Below are positions 50,593-59,887 of a DNA stretch of 64,000 bases, in pieces. The stretch covers positions 1,229,260 through 1,293,259 of the forward strand of contig NZ_CP072943.1 of the NCBI RefSeq assembly GCF_018069705.1, read 5' to 3'. The DNA is from Aminithiophilus ramosus (GTDB taxonomy: Bacteria > Synergistota > Synergistia > Synergistales > Aminithiophilaceae). Each line of letters opens with the position of its first letter. Position 1 is the first letter of the stretch. The notes under the pieces are model-generated. The model worked only from the letters and a program-made list of their open reading frames with translations. It was not told the origin of the DNA and searched no databases. The position numbers were made by a program, and so were the translations under genes.

Positions 50593-52323
50593 TCAGCGCC
50601 TCTCGTACGTCGTGGGACCCGTCGGCCACGAGGTGGTCGAAAGCCAGTCCCGAGGGTAGCCCAGAGGCTGCCCCATCTTCCCCTCCTCGTTGAGGAGGCC
50701 GTCGTTGTACTTGACGATGAGGTGATCGGCCAGACCCCACCAGCGGGCCAGGGTATCGGCCGTGTTCCGCCGGGCCAGCTCCGTCAGGTAGGCCCGGGCC
50801 TTGGCGGCGTCGACGGCCAGGAGGGCCAGGGCCCGCCGCTCGGCCACGGCCAGATCCTGAAGGAACCCCTTCTCCAGCTCCTCTCGGAGCTCGACGATCT
50901 CGGCGTGCATGTAGCTGTACTTCAGGCCGGCGTAGTTGGAGAGGAAATTGAAGGCCCACCAGGCGCTCTCCCGGGAAAACCGGGCCGTGTCGACGACCTC
51001 GACGGACTCAGGCAGGCCCGTGAGCCCCGCGTGGTAGGGGATGAAAACCGTATCGGAAGGTTTGTCGAGACCGAGCCACAGGAGACCGCCCACCTCGTCG
51101 GGGAGCCAGGACCGGGCCTGGGCGACGAAGGCGTAGCCGCAGTAGGTGACGGAAAGAGGCCGCTCCCAGGCCCCGTCCAGCCTGCGGCTGGGGTCGCCCA
51201 CGTCGCCCGCCCCGTCGTAGGGCCCGTAGAAACGGTCGGGATAGCCGAAGGGACCGGCGGCGACGCCCCGAGTGAGGTCGAACTCCGTTCCCTCGTAGTG
51301 GTCGCGGTGAAGGGCCATGACGTCGCGGACGTCGAGCTTCGCGTCGGGGCGGACCGAGAAGGGATAGGCCGCGGTGAAACCGTCCTCGACCCAGGGGGAG
51401 AACCCCTTCGAGGGGGCGATGAGGGAGAAGACGCGCCAGACGCGGCGGAGCGAGTAGTAGGGGTGATTGTATTCGCCGAGGCTGACCGTGCGGAGCCAGT
51501 CGAGGGGGCCCTCCTCGGGATTCCACCAGCCATGGCGGCGGGCCACCTCGTGAAGGTTCTTGGAGAACATCACGTCGGGATCGTCGGGATCGATCTGGCG
51601 GATCCGGAACTGGTTGGCGGCGACGAAGACCTCGCCGTCGGGGACTTTCTTCGCCACCCAGAGCCCCCCCTCGCCGTCGGGCGAGGGAGCCATCTCCATG
51701 ACCCATCCCTCTTCCCTGTCGGCCACGGGAAGGGTCTCGCCCGTGCCGTAGAGGCCGTAGCGCTCGATGAGATCGCCCATGAGGGCGATGGCCTCTCGGG
51801 CCGTCCGGCACCGCTCCAGGGCGATCCGGGAGAGCTCGGAGGAGTAGAGGATCCTCCTGCCCGGCTCGGGACCGGGCGTCACCTTCGAGCCGTCGGTGCA
51901 CTCGCCGAACAGAAGCTGGTGTTCGTTCATGATGCCGTAGTTGCCGTCGAAATAGGCGTAGGTGTGAGGCACCTGGGGGATCTGTCCCAGAGGGATGGAG
52001 GGCTCTCCCTCTCCGCCATAGGCCGGGGCACGTTCGGGGGCGACCATGCGCCTGTGGCCGTAGCTGTTGTACTCGGGAAAATCGCCCATGGCCACGGCTG
52101 AGCAGTAGACGGGCCTCATCGAACCCGGGGCATGGTCTTGGGCCGGGACGTAGACGATCCGCTGATCGGACAGATCGTTGTCGTCGGAGTGAGAGACCAT
52201 GACGGAGCCGTCTTTCGAGGCCCCTCGGGTGACGATGATCGTCGTACAGGCCTCGGCCAGTCCCGGACCGAGAACCCAGAAAAAGAGCAACAGGACAGCA
52301 GGGAACCCTTTTCTCCTCATCAC
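50593..52323 (-). CDS. Secreted C69-family dipeptidase
   Basis: 576 residues. Signal peptide (residues 1-25, cleaved AEA|C) that exposes the N-terminal catalytic Cys of CTTIIVTRGASKDG, the Ntn-hydrolase signature of PepD/C69 dipeptidases; YFDGNYGIMNEHQLLFGECT and RYGLYGTGETLPVADREEGW are further family segments. Cleaves dipeptides outside the cytoplasm, consistent with a peptide-fermenting lifestyle. ATG 52323 (or the next codon). Confidence 0.92.
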   Translation of the reverse strand: MMRRKGFPAVLLLFFWVLGPGLAEACTTIIVTRGASKDGSVMVSHSDDNDLSDQRIVYVPAQDHAPGSMRPVYCSAVAMGDFPEYNSYGHRRMVAPERAPAYGGEGEPSIPLGQIPQVPHTYAYFDGNYGIMNEHQLLFGECTDGSKVTPGPEPGRRILYSSELSRIALERCRTAREAIALMGDLIERYGLYGTGETLPVADREEGWVMEMAPSPDGEGGLWVAKKVPDGEVFVAANQFRIRQIDPDDPDVMFSKNLHEVARRHGWWNPEEGPLDWLRTVSLGEYNHPYYSLRRVWRVFSLIAPSKGFSPWVEDGFTAAYPFSVRPDAKLDVRDVMALHRDHYEGTEFDLTRGVAAGPFGYPDRFYGPYDGAGDVGDPSRRLDGAWERPLSVTYCGYAFVAQARSWLPDEVGGLLWLGLDKPSDTVFIPYHAGLTGLPESVEVVDTARFSRESAWWAFNFLSNYAGLKYSYMHAEIVELREELEKGFLQDLAVAERRALALLAVDAAKARAYLTELARRNTADTLARWWGLADHLIVKYNDGLLNEEGKMGQPLGYPRDWLSTTSWPTGPTTYERR

Positions 52324-52624
52324 AAAACCCCCTTCAGGCTGAGAACTTCAGGTTCATTATAGTCCTCGGCGCGGCAAGGGTGAGGGGCTCGTGCCGTCAG
52401 GGGCCGGAATGCCCGGCAGGGCGGGCTCCATCGATTCGAAGACGGTCGGAAGGGCCCTGTCGCTCCAGATTCGGGGCAGCGGTCCCGACTTTCCGGGCAG
52501 TCCGAGAAGGACCGATGGCCGTCCCTCTTTTTCTGCCACAAAGGGCGGCCGAGCCATCCGGACACAAGAGGCCGTCGCGACGAGGATGACGAGGATAAAG
52601 AAAACCCGAGAAGGAGGAAGACCG
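52324..52624. other. Divergent intergenic region, no gene seen
   Basis: Contains the promoters of the dipeptidase (minus) and DUF2156 (plus) genes; no recognisable RNA or repeat. Confidence 0.4.
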
Positions 52625-53503
52625 ATGACGATCGCATTCCGCCCCCTGACCCTCGAAGACGGACCGGCCCTGAGGGCGGCCCTGGACCTCTGTCCTCAGA
52701 AGGCCTCCGACTACACCTTCGTCAACCTCTGGGCCTGGAACGGCCAGAGGCGCTACGACGTCGCCTTCGACGGCGATCTGGCCTGGCTCCGCGCCACCTC
52801 TCCGAAAGAGGAGCTCTGGGCACCCCTGGGAGATTGGGAAAAAGCCGACTGGGAGACGCTCCTGAGGCAGAGCTTTCATCGGGGAGCCCTCTTCCGGCGC
52901 GTGCCTGAAAAGCTGGCACGCCTCCTCGCCCGGCGCCTGGGACCGTCTGTCTCCATCGAAGAGGAGCGGGACCAGTGGGAGTACCTCTACCTCGTCGACG
53001 AGCTCATCGCCCTCGAGGGAAACCGCTTCCACAAGAAGAAGAATCTGGTGAACCAGTTTCTCAAAAGCTACGACTGGCGCTACGTCTCCCTGTCGGCCGA
53101 CGACGGTCCGATGATCGTCGACCTTCAGCAGGCATGGTGCCGCCGGCGGAACTGCGACGAGACGGAGGGCCTGAAGGAGGAAAACGAGGCCATCGCCCGC
53201 GTCCTGCGCGACTGGAGGACCTTCCCGGACCTGATGGGCGGCGCCCTCGTCGTGAACGAGACCCTGGTGGCCTACACCGTCGCCGAAGCCCTCGACGACA
53301 CCGTCGTCATCCACTTCGAGAAGGGCCTTTCCGACTACAAGGGGGTCTATCAGGCCATCAACAGAATCTTCCTGGAACGCCTTGCCTCCTTCCGCTACGT
53401 CAACCGCGAACAGGACCTGGGAGAGGAGGGGCTCAGGAAGGCCAAGATGTCCTACAATCCCGTCGATTTTCTCCGCAAATACGCCGTCGCCTGGCGAACC
53501 TGA
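52625..53503 (+). CDS. DUF2156 (phosphatidylglycerol lysyltransferase C-terminal-like) protein
   Basis: 292 residues with the GNAT-like DUF2156 fold: FRPLTLEDGPALRAALDLCP, FVNLWAWNG, KLARLLARRLG, KKNLVNQFLKSYDWRYV, FPDLMGGALVVNETLVAYTV, REQDLGEEGLRKAKMSYNPV. There are no membrane helices, so it is the soluble, stand-alone form, not full MprF. ATG 52625 after AGAAGGAGGAAG. Acceptor unknown. Confidence 0.9.
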   Translation: MTIAFRPLTLEDGPALRAALDLCPQKASDYTFVNLWAWNGQRRYDVAFDGDLAWLRATSPKEELWAPLGDWEKADWETLLRQSFHRGALFRRVPEKLARLLARRLGPSVSIEEERDQWEYLYLVDELIALEGNRFHKKKNLVNQFLKSYDWRYVSLSADDGPMIVDLQQAWCRRRNCDETEGLKEENEAIARVLRDWRTFPDLMGGALVVNETLVAYTVAEALDDTVVIHFEKGLSDYKGVYQAINRIFLERLASFRYVNREQDLGEEGLRKAKMSYNPVDFLRKYAVAWRT

Positions 53504-53546
53504 CGGAAAAGAGCCCGCCATCGCCGCATGATCCGTCGCGCCCGCG

Positions 53547-53695
53547 TCATCTGTCGCAGACGGCCCGGTCCATGATCTCCGTCGTCAGGGACCTCCAGGC
53601 CCTGACGAGCTCCCTGCGGAGAACGAACGCCTTTTCCCGCAAGAGACCGGGGGCCCCGGGGAACGGGAAGCGCCGTCTCAGGAAGGGCGGGATCG
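53547..53695 (-). pseudogene. 3' remnant of a second grdB-like gene
   Basis: The minus strand reads FPFPGAPGLLREKAFVLRRE then LVRAWRSLTTEIMDRAVCDR and stops at TGA 53549-53547. The intact GrdB of this window ends FALRRELVERALRALTTEIV, DQTVFDR, so about 25 of the last 33 residues agree or are conservative. Nothing of the Sec site or the rest of GrdB remains upstream. DNA is also similar (roughly three quarters of bases over 80 bp). Confidence 0.75.
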
Positions 53696-54073
53696 AAGCC
53701 TTCCGTCCCTCTTGCCGGCTGTGACCTTTTGCACATTTGATCGCCCATTTGTTGTATGATAGGCGTGACCTCCCCGATGGCGAGGCCGGAGAACTTTCCT
53801 CGACGACTCGAGTGCGCTCCCTACCGTCCCTCCTTCAGGTTCCGAGCAGCCCCCTTCGACACCACTCCCGCAAAGAGAGTTCTCCCACAAGACCGGACGG
53901 CCCGAGGACAGGGGCTCTCCCGAAAAGCTTCCGCCGAGGAGGCTCCGTTTGGCTGCCTGTATATGAATTGTTTTTATATAAATAATTCAACGTGTCAAAA
54001 GGACACTGCCATTCCTGTTTTCATTTCAACCGGTCCGATCGAGGAAATACAGGCTCTTGCAGGAGGACATGCC
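53696..54073. other. Transition from GC-rich to AT-rich DNA upstream of radical SAM gene
   Basis: No gene. Composition drops sharply near 53955 (ATATGAATTG, TATATAAATAATTC). Carries the radical SAM promoter region and its ribosome site AGGAGG at 54061-54066; TTGCAC with TATGAT 20 bases later near 53730-53760 is a weak candidate. Confidence 0.5.
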
Positions 54074-55429
54074 ATGTCAAACATGAAACGATCCATCAAA
54101 ACAAAATTAATCAACGAAGGGTTGAGATATATCGAAAAAGACCCCATGGAAAACATCGCGAAATGGATCAAATGGGCTAAAAAAATCATCACGTCAAAAG
54201 AACATGCAAAATATTTAGAAATATTCAAAGAAAGCATAGAAAACCCCTACAGCAATTGGCATCAACTGACAAAAAGATTCTTCGAAGAACTATCCATGAA
54301 TACAAAAAATAAATTCTTGGCAAACTACATCATAAACTCAGGCATAATAGGAATACCCACGAAAAACAAACTTCAGGAAAAATATGATTGCAACATCCCA
54401 TGGGCCATATTGATTGATCCGACTTCTGCGTGCAATCTAAAATGCATCGGCTGTTGGGCTGCAGAATATGGAAAAACAGATTTCCTAAGCCTTGAAACTC
54501 TTGACCGAGTCATTCAAGAGGGCAAAGAACTAGGCATCTATATGTATATATACTCTGGCGGAGAACCACTTATGCGAAAAGATGACCTGATCGACCTTGC
54601 CAAAAAGCATGATGACTGTGCTTTCCTGGCATTCACAAACGCCACGCTTGTGGATGAAAATTTTTCCAAAAATTTAGGCCAACTCGGAAATTTCGGATTG
54701 GCCATAAGCATCGAAGGAACCGAGCAAGAAACCGACGCCAGAAGAGGAATAGGCGTTTATAAAAAAGCAATAAAAGCAATGGATTTACTAAAAAAGGAAG
54801 GAGTTATATTTGGATTCTCCACTTGTTACCACAAACATAATACCTGCTCAGTCGGATCAGAAAGTTACATAGACTATATGGTTGAAAAAGGATGTATGTT
54901 TGGATGGTATTTCACCTATATACCCATAGGAAAAACAGCATCGCTTGATTTATTGGCTACACCGGAACAAAGAGAGTACATGTTCCATCAAGTAAGAAAT
55001 TTTAGGAAAAATAAACCAATATTTTTGTTAGATTTTTGGAATGACGGAGATTATGTCGATGGCTGCATAGCGGGCGGAAAAAACTACTTGCACATCAACG
55101 CCAGAGGTGACGTCGAGCCATGTGCGTTCATCCACTACTCAAATATCAATATAAATCATACAACTTTACTGGAGGCTCTTCATTCTCCTCTATTCAAGCA
55201 ATACCGAGAGCATCAGCCCTTCAATGAGAACCATCTGAGGCCTTGTCCTCTCTTGGATAACCCAGAAAAACTCGTCCATATGGTCCATCAGGCCAACGCC
55301 AGATCGACACAGCCCATCGATGAGGAATCCGTTGAAGCATTGACCTCTAAAACCGAAAGCGCTGCTAAAAAATGGGCTCCTGTAGCAACCAAACTCTGGG
55401 AAAACATTAAAGCCAATAGAAATTACTAG
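54074..55429 (+). CDS. Radical SAM/SPASM-like protein, AT-rich (likely acquired)
   Basis: 451 residues, ATG 54074 seven bases after AGGAGG. Radical SAM motif CNLKCIGC (C120, C124, C127), then SGGEPLMRKDDLIDLA, FGLAISIEGTEQETDARRG and a C-terminal cysteine region (GCIAGGKNYLHINARGDVEP with CAFIHYSN, and RPCPLLDNPEKL) suggesting a SPASM-type auxiliary cluster. The family is widespread in anaerobes, with no assigned substrate. Codon use (AAA, ATA, AAT) is far from its GC-rich neighbours and the longer upstream frame is artefact, so it was probably acquired recently. No peptide substrate gene is seen beside it. Confidence 0.9.
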   Translation: MSNMKRSIKTKLINEGLRYIEKDPMENIAKWIKWAKKIITSKEHAKYLEIFKESIENPYSNWHQLTKRFFEELSMNTKNKFLANYIINSGIIGIPTKNKLQEKYDCNIPWAILIDPTSACNLKCIGCWAAEYGKTDFLSLETLDRVIQEGKELGIYMYIYSGGEPLMRKDDLIDLAKKHDDCAFLAFTNATLVDENFSKNLGQLGNFGLAISIEGTEQETDARRGIGVYKKAIKAMDLLKKEGVIFGFSTCYHKHNTCSVGSESYIDYMVEKGCMFGWYFTYIPIGKTASLDLLATPEQREYMFHQVRNFRKNKPIFLLDFWNDGDYVDGCIAGGKNYLHINARGDVEPCAFIHYSNININHTTLLEALHSPLFKQYREHQPFNENHLRPCPLLDNPEKLVHMVHQANARSTQPIDEESVEALTSKTESAAKKWAPVATKLWENIKANRNY

Positions 55430-55944
55430 GGTTCACCTGCTTCATGCCAGGCAAAGGCAACACTAGGCAACGAAGTTTATATAGTAAATGAGTTTACAGA
55501 GAAGAAGGCCTTTCAGCCGACCCTCCTCGGATTACGCTCGGCAGACCCCCGTCGACAAAGGCCTCGGACAAGGCGACAGCAACGTCCTACCGGCACCGTC
55601 GCGAGGGGAAACTCGACGATCGAGCCGACGGGAAGGGAGAGCCGACAGGGGACAGGGAGGCAAGATGCCCCTCCTCCCTGTCGCATCGGAAGAGGAGGCG
55701 CATCGAGGGAGATTCGACAGGTCTTCGAGAAGGCCTTTCCGAAGACGGTCCGGCACCTGCTTGCGACGCGCCAACCGCAAGGCTCGACCGTCCCGCAAGT
55801 TCATCGGCCTTCCCCGCCGGAGGACGTTGCCCGGCCGATCCCGAGGGGGCCCCGCCGTGATCGGCTCCGCCCCACCGCTCATCGCGACAAAAAGGAGAGG
55901 TTCCCGCCGAGGGGGCCTCCCCTTTTTGTCGCCGGATGCGGACG
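55430..55944. other. 515-base intergenic stretch, no gene seen
   Basis: AT-rich until about 55505, then GC-rich again. Frames here have no recognisable product. It separates the radical SAM gene (plus) from the grdB end (minus). Confidence 0.5.
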
Positions 55945-57252
55945 TCACCTGTCGAAGACGGTCTGATCGACGATTTCCGTCGTCAGGGCCCGGAGGGCCC
56001 TTTCGACGAGCTCCCTGCGGAGGGCGAACTCCTCCTGCGGCGAGAGGTCGGGGTTCCCCAGGGGGTGGGGAATGGCCACGCCGGGAACGATGCGGTTGGC
56101 TCCCACCGTGAGGGAGATGGGAACGATGGTGGCGATGTGGACGACGGGAATGCGGGCACGTTCGATCTCTTTGACCATCGCTGCGCCGCAGCGGGTGCAG
56201 GTCCCTCAGGTGGAGGTGAGGATGACGGCGTCGACGCCGTCCGATCGGAGCCGTTCGGCGATCTCGGCTCCGAAGCGGGTGCAGTTTTTCACCGGCGTTC
56301 CCGTGCCCACCGTGGAAAAGTAGTAGCCGTAGAGGCGGCCGAAGGCCCCTTCCCTCTCGAGGGCCCTCAGGACATCGAGGGGGACGACGCGGTCCGGGTC
56401 GTCGTTGACGAAGGTCCTGTCGTAGCCGCCGTGGACCGATTCGAACTCTCTCGCCGTCAGATCCTCGAGGGACTCCAGGGAATAGCGGCCGAAGCGGGAG
56501 GCCGAAGAGACTTCGATCCGGTCCGGATTGCCCATGGGAACGACGCCGCCCGAGTTGACGAGGGCCACGGTGGCCTTCGTCAGATCCTTCAGAGCCGGGG
56601 CGGGGGGAACGCGGTCGAAAAAAGGCATTTCGAACTCGGTCCGGAAGGGCTCGCCGCGGAACTTGGCCAGGGCCATGTCGACGGCGCGGGCCGCCCCGTT
56701 CTTGGAGAAGAAGAAGTTCTTCCGCCTTCCCCGCGAAAGATAGCCCTCCTCCTCGGCCGTCCCCTTCAGCCCCCCGCCGAGAAGCCTGAGGGAGAGACCG
56801 CAGAGGGCTTCCAAAGCCCTTTTCATCCCCCGGGCGCTATCGGCGACGGGGACGATGAAGATATCGCGGCCGTAGATTTCGACGGCGGGATTTTCCGCAT
56901 AGAAGCCGGTAAGAGCCGGAAGGCCGAGTTCCTCCGTGACGGCCTGGCAGACTTCGCCGCAGGCCATGCCGTAGCGGCCGGCGTTGAAGGCCGGACCGGC
57001 GATGACGAGATCGGGACGGAGGGCGACGATCCGCTCCAGGACGTCGGCGCGGGTCCTTTCGAGATTTTCTGCGAAGTGGTTGTCGCCGCACCAGACGGTG
57101 GCGACGATGGAGGCCTCGTCGCCGAAAAGCGCCTGAAGCTGAAGGCCGGGCCCCAGGGCTCCTTCGACGGTCGTCGCCTTCAGATCGGCCGACGCCTCAC
57201 CGCCCTGACCTGCAAAAAACTGGTTCAGATAGTGGACAACGCGCTTGGACAT
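55945..57252 (-). CDS. grdB: GrdB-type selenoprotein, substrate-specific subunit of a glycine/sarcosine/betaine reductase
   Basis: 435 residues if the in-frame TGA at 56208-56206 is read as selenocysteine (residue 349). The context AVILTSTUGTCTRCGAAMVK, written with U for Sec, is the GrdB UxxCxxC active site, and the downstream 86 residues (KEIERARIPVVHIATIVPIS to the stop) are fully GrdB-like. N-terminus SKRVVHYLNQFFAGQGGE is also typical. It binds the Schiff-base carboxymethyl intermediate with GrdE and hands it to GrdA. Start ATG 57252. Whether its substrate is glycine, sarcosine, betaine or another amine cannot be read. Confidence 0.93.
56179..56208 (-). promoter_or_regulatory. Sec codon and candidate SECIS hairpin in grdB
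   Basis: TGA at 56208-56206 is followed after 12 bases by CGCTGC-GGC-GCAGCG (56193-56179), a 6-bp stem with 3-base loop within the coding sequence, where bacterial SECIS elements lie. Requires SelB/SelC elsewhere in the genome. Confidence 0.6.
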
Positions 57253-57266
57253 GACCCTTCCCCCCC

Positions 57267-58541
57267 TCAGACCCAGCGGGCGCCGATGGCGCTGAAACCC
57301 AATTCGTTGGTGGAGCCGATGATGGCCTGAATCTCCGTCTCGATGGAGCCGTCGGGCCTGAGACTCGCTCCGTTGCCGCCGGAAAGAGTGGCGATCGACT
57401 CGGGCCACCCCAGGACGCGATCCATGGGGGGCACGACGACGACGGCGTTGACGTTGCCGGCCGAGACGACGGCCGTCGCCTCGACGGCGGCATCGGCCAG
57501 CCCCTGGCTGGCGCCGTCGGCGCCGGCGGCCTCGTCGGTGATGAGGACCGTCCGGATGCCTCGCTTTTCGAGCTTGGCGCAGTTCATGACCAGGTCCGTG
57601 TCGGGGTTGCCGTACCCCTCTTCGGTGACGAGGGCCACTTCGGCTCCGATCAGGGCGGCCAGCTTGGCCGTGTAGCTCGACGAGCGTTTCTTGTCGGCGA
57701 GGACGACGTTCTCGTTGGTGACGATGACGCCGAGGAAGTCGAGATCGACGCCGTGACGGCTGTAGAGTTCGGCGATGACGGGGTTGTTGAGATGGTGATA
57801 AGTCGTGTTCTTGTCGCAGGCCGAGACGCAGTTGCCCGAGGCGATGGCGCCGTCGAGAACCTCGTTGGGGTGAATCAGCGTGGGAAGGATTTTTTTGACG
57901 TCGACGCCGTAGAGATAGGTGTCGTGGAGGAGTCCCTGAGACTGAAGCATGTAGACGTAGACGAAGCGGGGAAGGCCGGAACGGCCTTCCGAGAGGGGCG
58001 GCAGCTCGTAGCTCTCGACGCGATCGACGGGCGCTCCGACGCAGGCGCGGGCAAGATAGTGGGCCAGCCTCAGCCCGGCCAGGCGGAGGGCGCCCTCGTA
58101 GGCATGCTTTTCCAGCCCCTCCTGGGGTTCGGCGACGAGGACGATGTTCTGAGTCCTCGAGAAGGGCGTGTAGGCGGCACCGGGACCGCACATGTCGATA
58201 AACCCCTCCTGGAAGCCGACGACGGGGGCGCAGGTGACGACGGCGGCTCCTTCGAGGACAAGCGTCGCTCCCTCTCCGACGGTCTCCACGTCGCCGATGA
58301 AACCCGGAAAGACCTCGCCGCCCCCCGAGATCTTGCAGCGGGGTTCGATGACGTCCTTGACGGGGATGATGCGGACCCTTTCGCCGGGCCTGGCCACCTC
58401 CAGCTTCGTCCGGATCAGGGGAAGCCCCTCGAGGACTTCGAGGGCCTCCGTGGCGTCGACGGTGAGACACCCGCCTTCCAGTTTCGTCTTCGAACCGAGA
58501 CGGACTTCCCCGACGGCAGCCCGATGCAGTTCCAGTTTCAT
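57267..58541 (-). CDS. grdE: GrdE-type proprotein, pyruvoyl-containing subunit of the same reductase
   Basis: 424 residues. The segment ASGNCVSACDKNTTYHHLNN is the conserved autocleavage site; the Cys at residue 242 matches the position known to become the pyruvoyl group in clostridial GrdE. Other family segments: CGPGAAYTPFSRTQNIVLV, NENVVLADKKRSSSYTAKLA. The pyruvoyl forms a Schiff base with the substrate amine. It precedes grdB by 14 bases in the same operon. grdA, grdC, grdD and grdX are not in the window. Confidence 0.94.
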   Translation of the reverse strand: MKLELHRAAVGEVRLGSKTKLEGGCLTVDATEALEVLEGLPLIRTKLEVARPGERVRIIPVKDVIEPRCKISGGGEVFPGFIGDVETVGEGATLVLEGAAVVTCAPVVGFQEGFIDMCGPGAAYTPFSRTQNIVLVAEPQEGLEKHAYEGALRLAGLRLAHYLARACVGAPVDRVESYELPPLSEGRSGLPRFVYVYMLQSQGLLHDTYLYGVDVKKILPTLIHPNEVLDGAIASGNCVSACDKNTTYHHLNNPVIAELYSRHGVDLDFLGVIVTNENVVLADKKRSSSYTAKLAALIGAEVALVTEEGYGNPDTDLVMNCAKLEKRGIRTVLITDEAAGADGASQGLADAAVEATAVVSAGNVNAVVVVPPMDRVLGWPESIATLSGGNGASLRPDGSIETEIQAIIGSTNELGFSAIGARWV

Positions 58542-58621
58542 CTACCCCACCTCCCCGCCTCTCCACGAAAGAGAGGGCTTTATCTTCCCTTCTCAGGATA
58601 GAACGGAGACTGAAGGCGCGC

Positions 58622-58639
58622 ATTGTTTTATCGCACAAT
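58622..58639. promoter_or_regulatory. Inverted repeat in the grdE/regulator divergent promoter
   Basis: ATTGT, 8 bases, ACAAT, in the AT-rich 150-base gap between grdE and the divergent CdaR-type regulator; a possible operator of that regulator. Confidence 0.4.
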
Positions 58640-58693
58640 AAATGCTACGATTTTCTCGGCATTTTTGTCTTCATGCCCAAAGGAGCGAGGCCC

Positions 58694-59887
58694 ATGCAGG
58701 CCGACCTGGCCCAGAAGGTGGCCGACGTGGCCATGGCGACCATCGGTCACCACGTGATCATCACCGACGATCGGGCCCTCGTCATCGGGTCCAGTCTGCC
58801 CGACCGGAGAGGCGACCTTCACAGCCCCTCCCTGAAGGCCATGGCCTCCCGGTCGGAGGTCGTCACGACTCCCGACGAGGCCCTGGGACTGGATAGGGTT
58901 CGGCCTGGCGTGACCCTTCCCATCGAACTGGCAGGAGAAATCGTCGGATCCGTCGCCATCGCGGGAGAACCCGACGAGGTGGTCCGCTTCAGCCAGCTCG
59001 TCCGGCGCGAGGCCGAAGTCTTCCTCAAGGAACGCATGCTCCTCGAGGCCGAACTCCTTCGCGACGGAGCGCGCCAGCACCTCATACAGGAGATCTACGC
59101 CTTCGCCGGAGGCGAGATGGATCGGGAGTTTCTCCTGGCCCGGGGAAGGGAGATCGCCATCGATCTCGCCCTTCCCCGGCTCTGCCTCGTCATCGACGTC
59201 ACGCCCCTCGGTCCCGACAGGAAAAACGCCGAGGGCTCGGAACGAAGGCGCCTGGCAGGGGAGATCGAGGCCCTTTTCAAAAGGGCCCAGGATCTGACGG
59301 CCATCTTGGGAAGCGACAAATTCATCGTCCTTCCCGTCCTGTCGGGAAAAGAGCGTCAGACCTTCGTCGACGCCGTCGCCGAAGGCTGCCGTCACCTCCA
59401 GGAGAGTTTCCGGCGCCGGGGCAGGGAGGCCTCCTTCGGCATCGGTCCCGTCGCCGACGACCTCGACGCCCTCTCCCTCTCTCTGCGCAGAGCCTGGAGG
59501 GCCCTCGTCCTGGGCCGGAGGATTGAAGGGAAACCAGGCGTCTTCTTCTACGAGGATTTCCTTCTCGACGACCTCCTCGCCGGAGCCGACCGCCGTCTCG
59601 CCCGGACCTTCATCGCCCGATCGCTGGGCGACCTGAGAGACGCCGACGACTTCGACGACCTGAAGACGACGCTCCGGGCCTGGATGGGCGACCCCTTCCA
59701 TCCGGGGCAGGTGGCCCGATCGCTGGGCATTCACCGCAACACCCTGACCTACCGCCTGGACAAGATAGGCCGTATGACGGGACAGGATCTGAGAGACTTC
59801 CGCAGCCTCTTCTCCCTCGAACTGGCCCTGAGGCTGGCCGACTGTCCGACCCTGGCCGAAAGGGAAAGGGGGGAGATGCGGACATGA
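58694..59887 (+). CDS. CdaR/PucR-like transcriptional regulator
   Basis: 397 residues. N-terminal diacid-recognition-type sensor domain (LAQKVADVAMATIGHHVIIT, PIELAGEIVGSVAIAGEPDE), a GGDEF-like middle (IGPVADDLDALSLSLRRAWR) and a C-terminal helix-turn-helix (HPGQVARSLGIHRNTLTYRL). Start ATG 58694 after AAAGGAG; the earlier ATG at 58673 lacks a ribosome site. Divergent from grdEB, so it most likely controls that operon in response to a small acid or amine. Its last bases overlap the ABC ATPase start. Confidence 0.88.
   Translation: MQADLAQKVADVAMATIGHHVIITDDRALVIGSSLPDRRGDLHSPSLKAMASRSEVVTTPDEALGLDRVRPGVTLPIELAGEIVGSVAIAGEPDEVVRFSQLVRREAEVFLKERMLLEAELLRDGARQHLIQEIYAFAGGEMDREFLLARGREIAIDLALPRLCLVIDVTPLGPDRKNAEGSERRRLAGEIEALFKRAQDLTAILGSDKFIVLPVLSGKERQTFVDAVAEGCRHLQESFRRRGREASFGIGPVADDLDALSLSLRRAWRALVLGRRIEGKPGVFFYEDFLLDDLLAGADRRLARTFIARSLGDLRDADDFDDLKTTLRAWMGDPFHPGQVARSLGIHRNTLTYRLDKIGRMTGQDLRDFRSLFSLELALRLADCPTLAERERGEMRT

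Noticed and set aside
56206-56208. Premature stop making grdB a pseudogene
   Set aside because: The TGA lies exactly at the conserved selenocysteine of GrdB and the downstream frame is intact.
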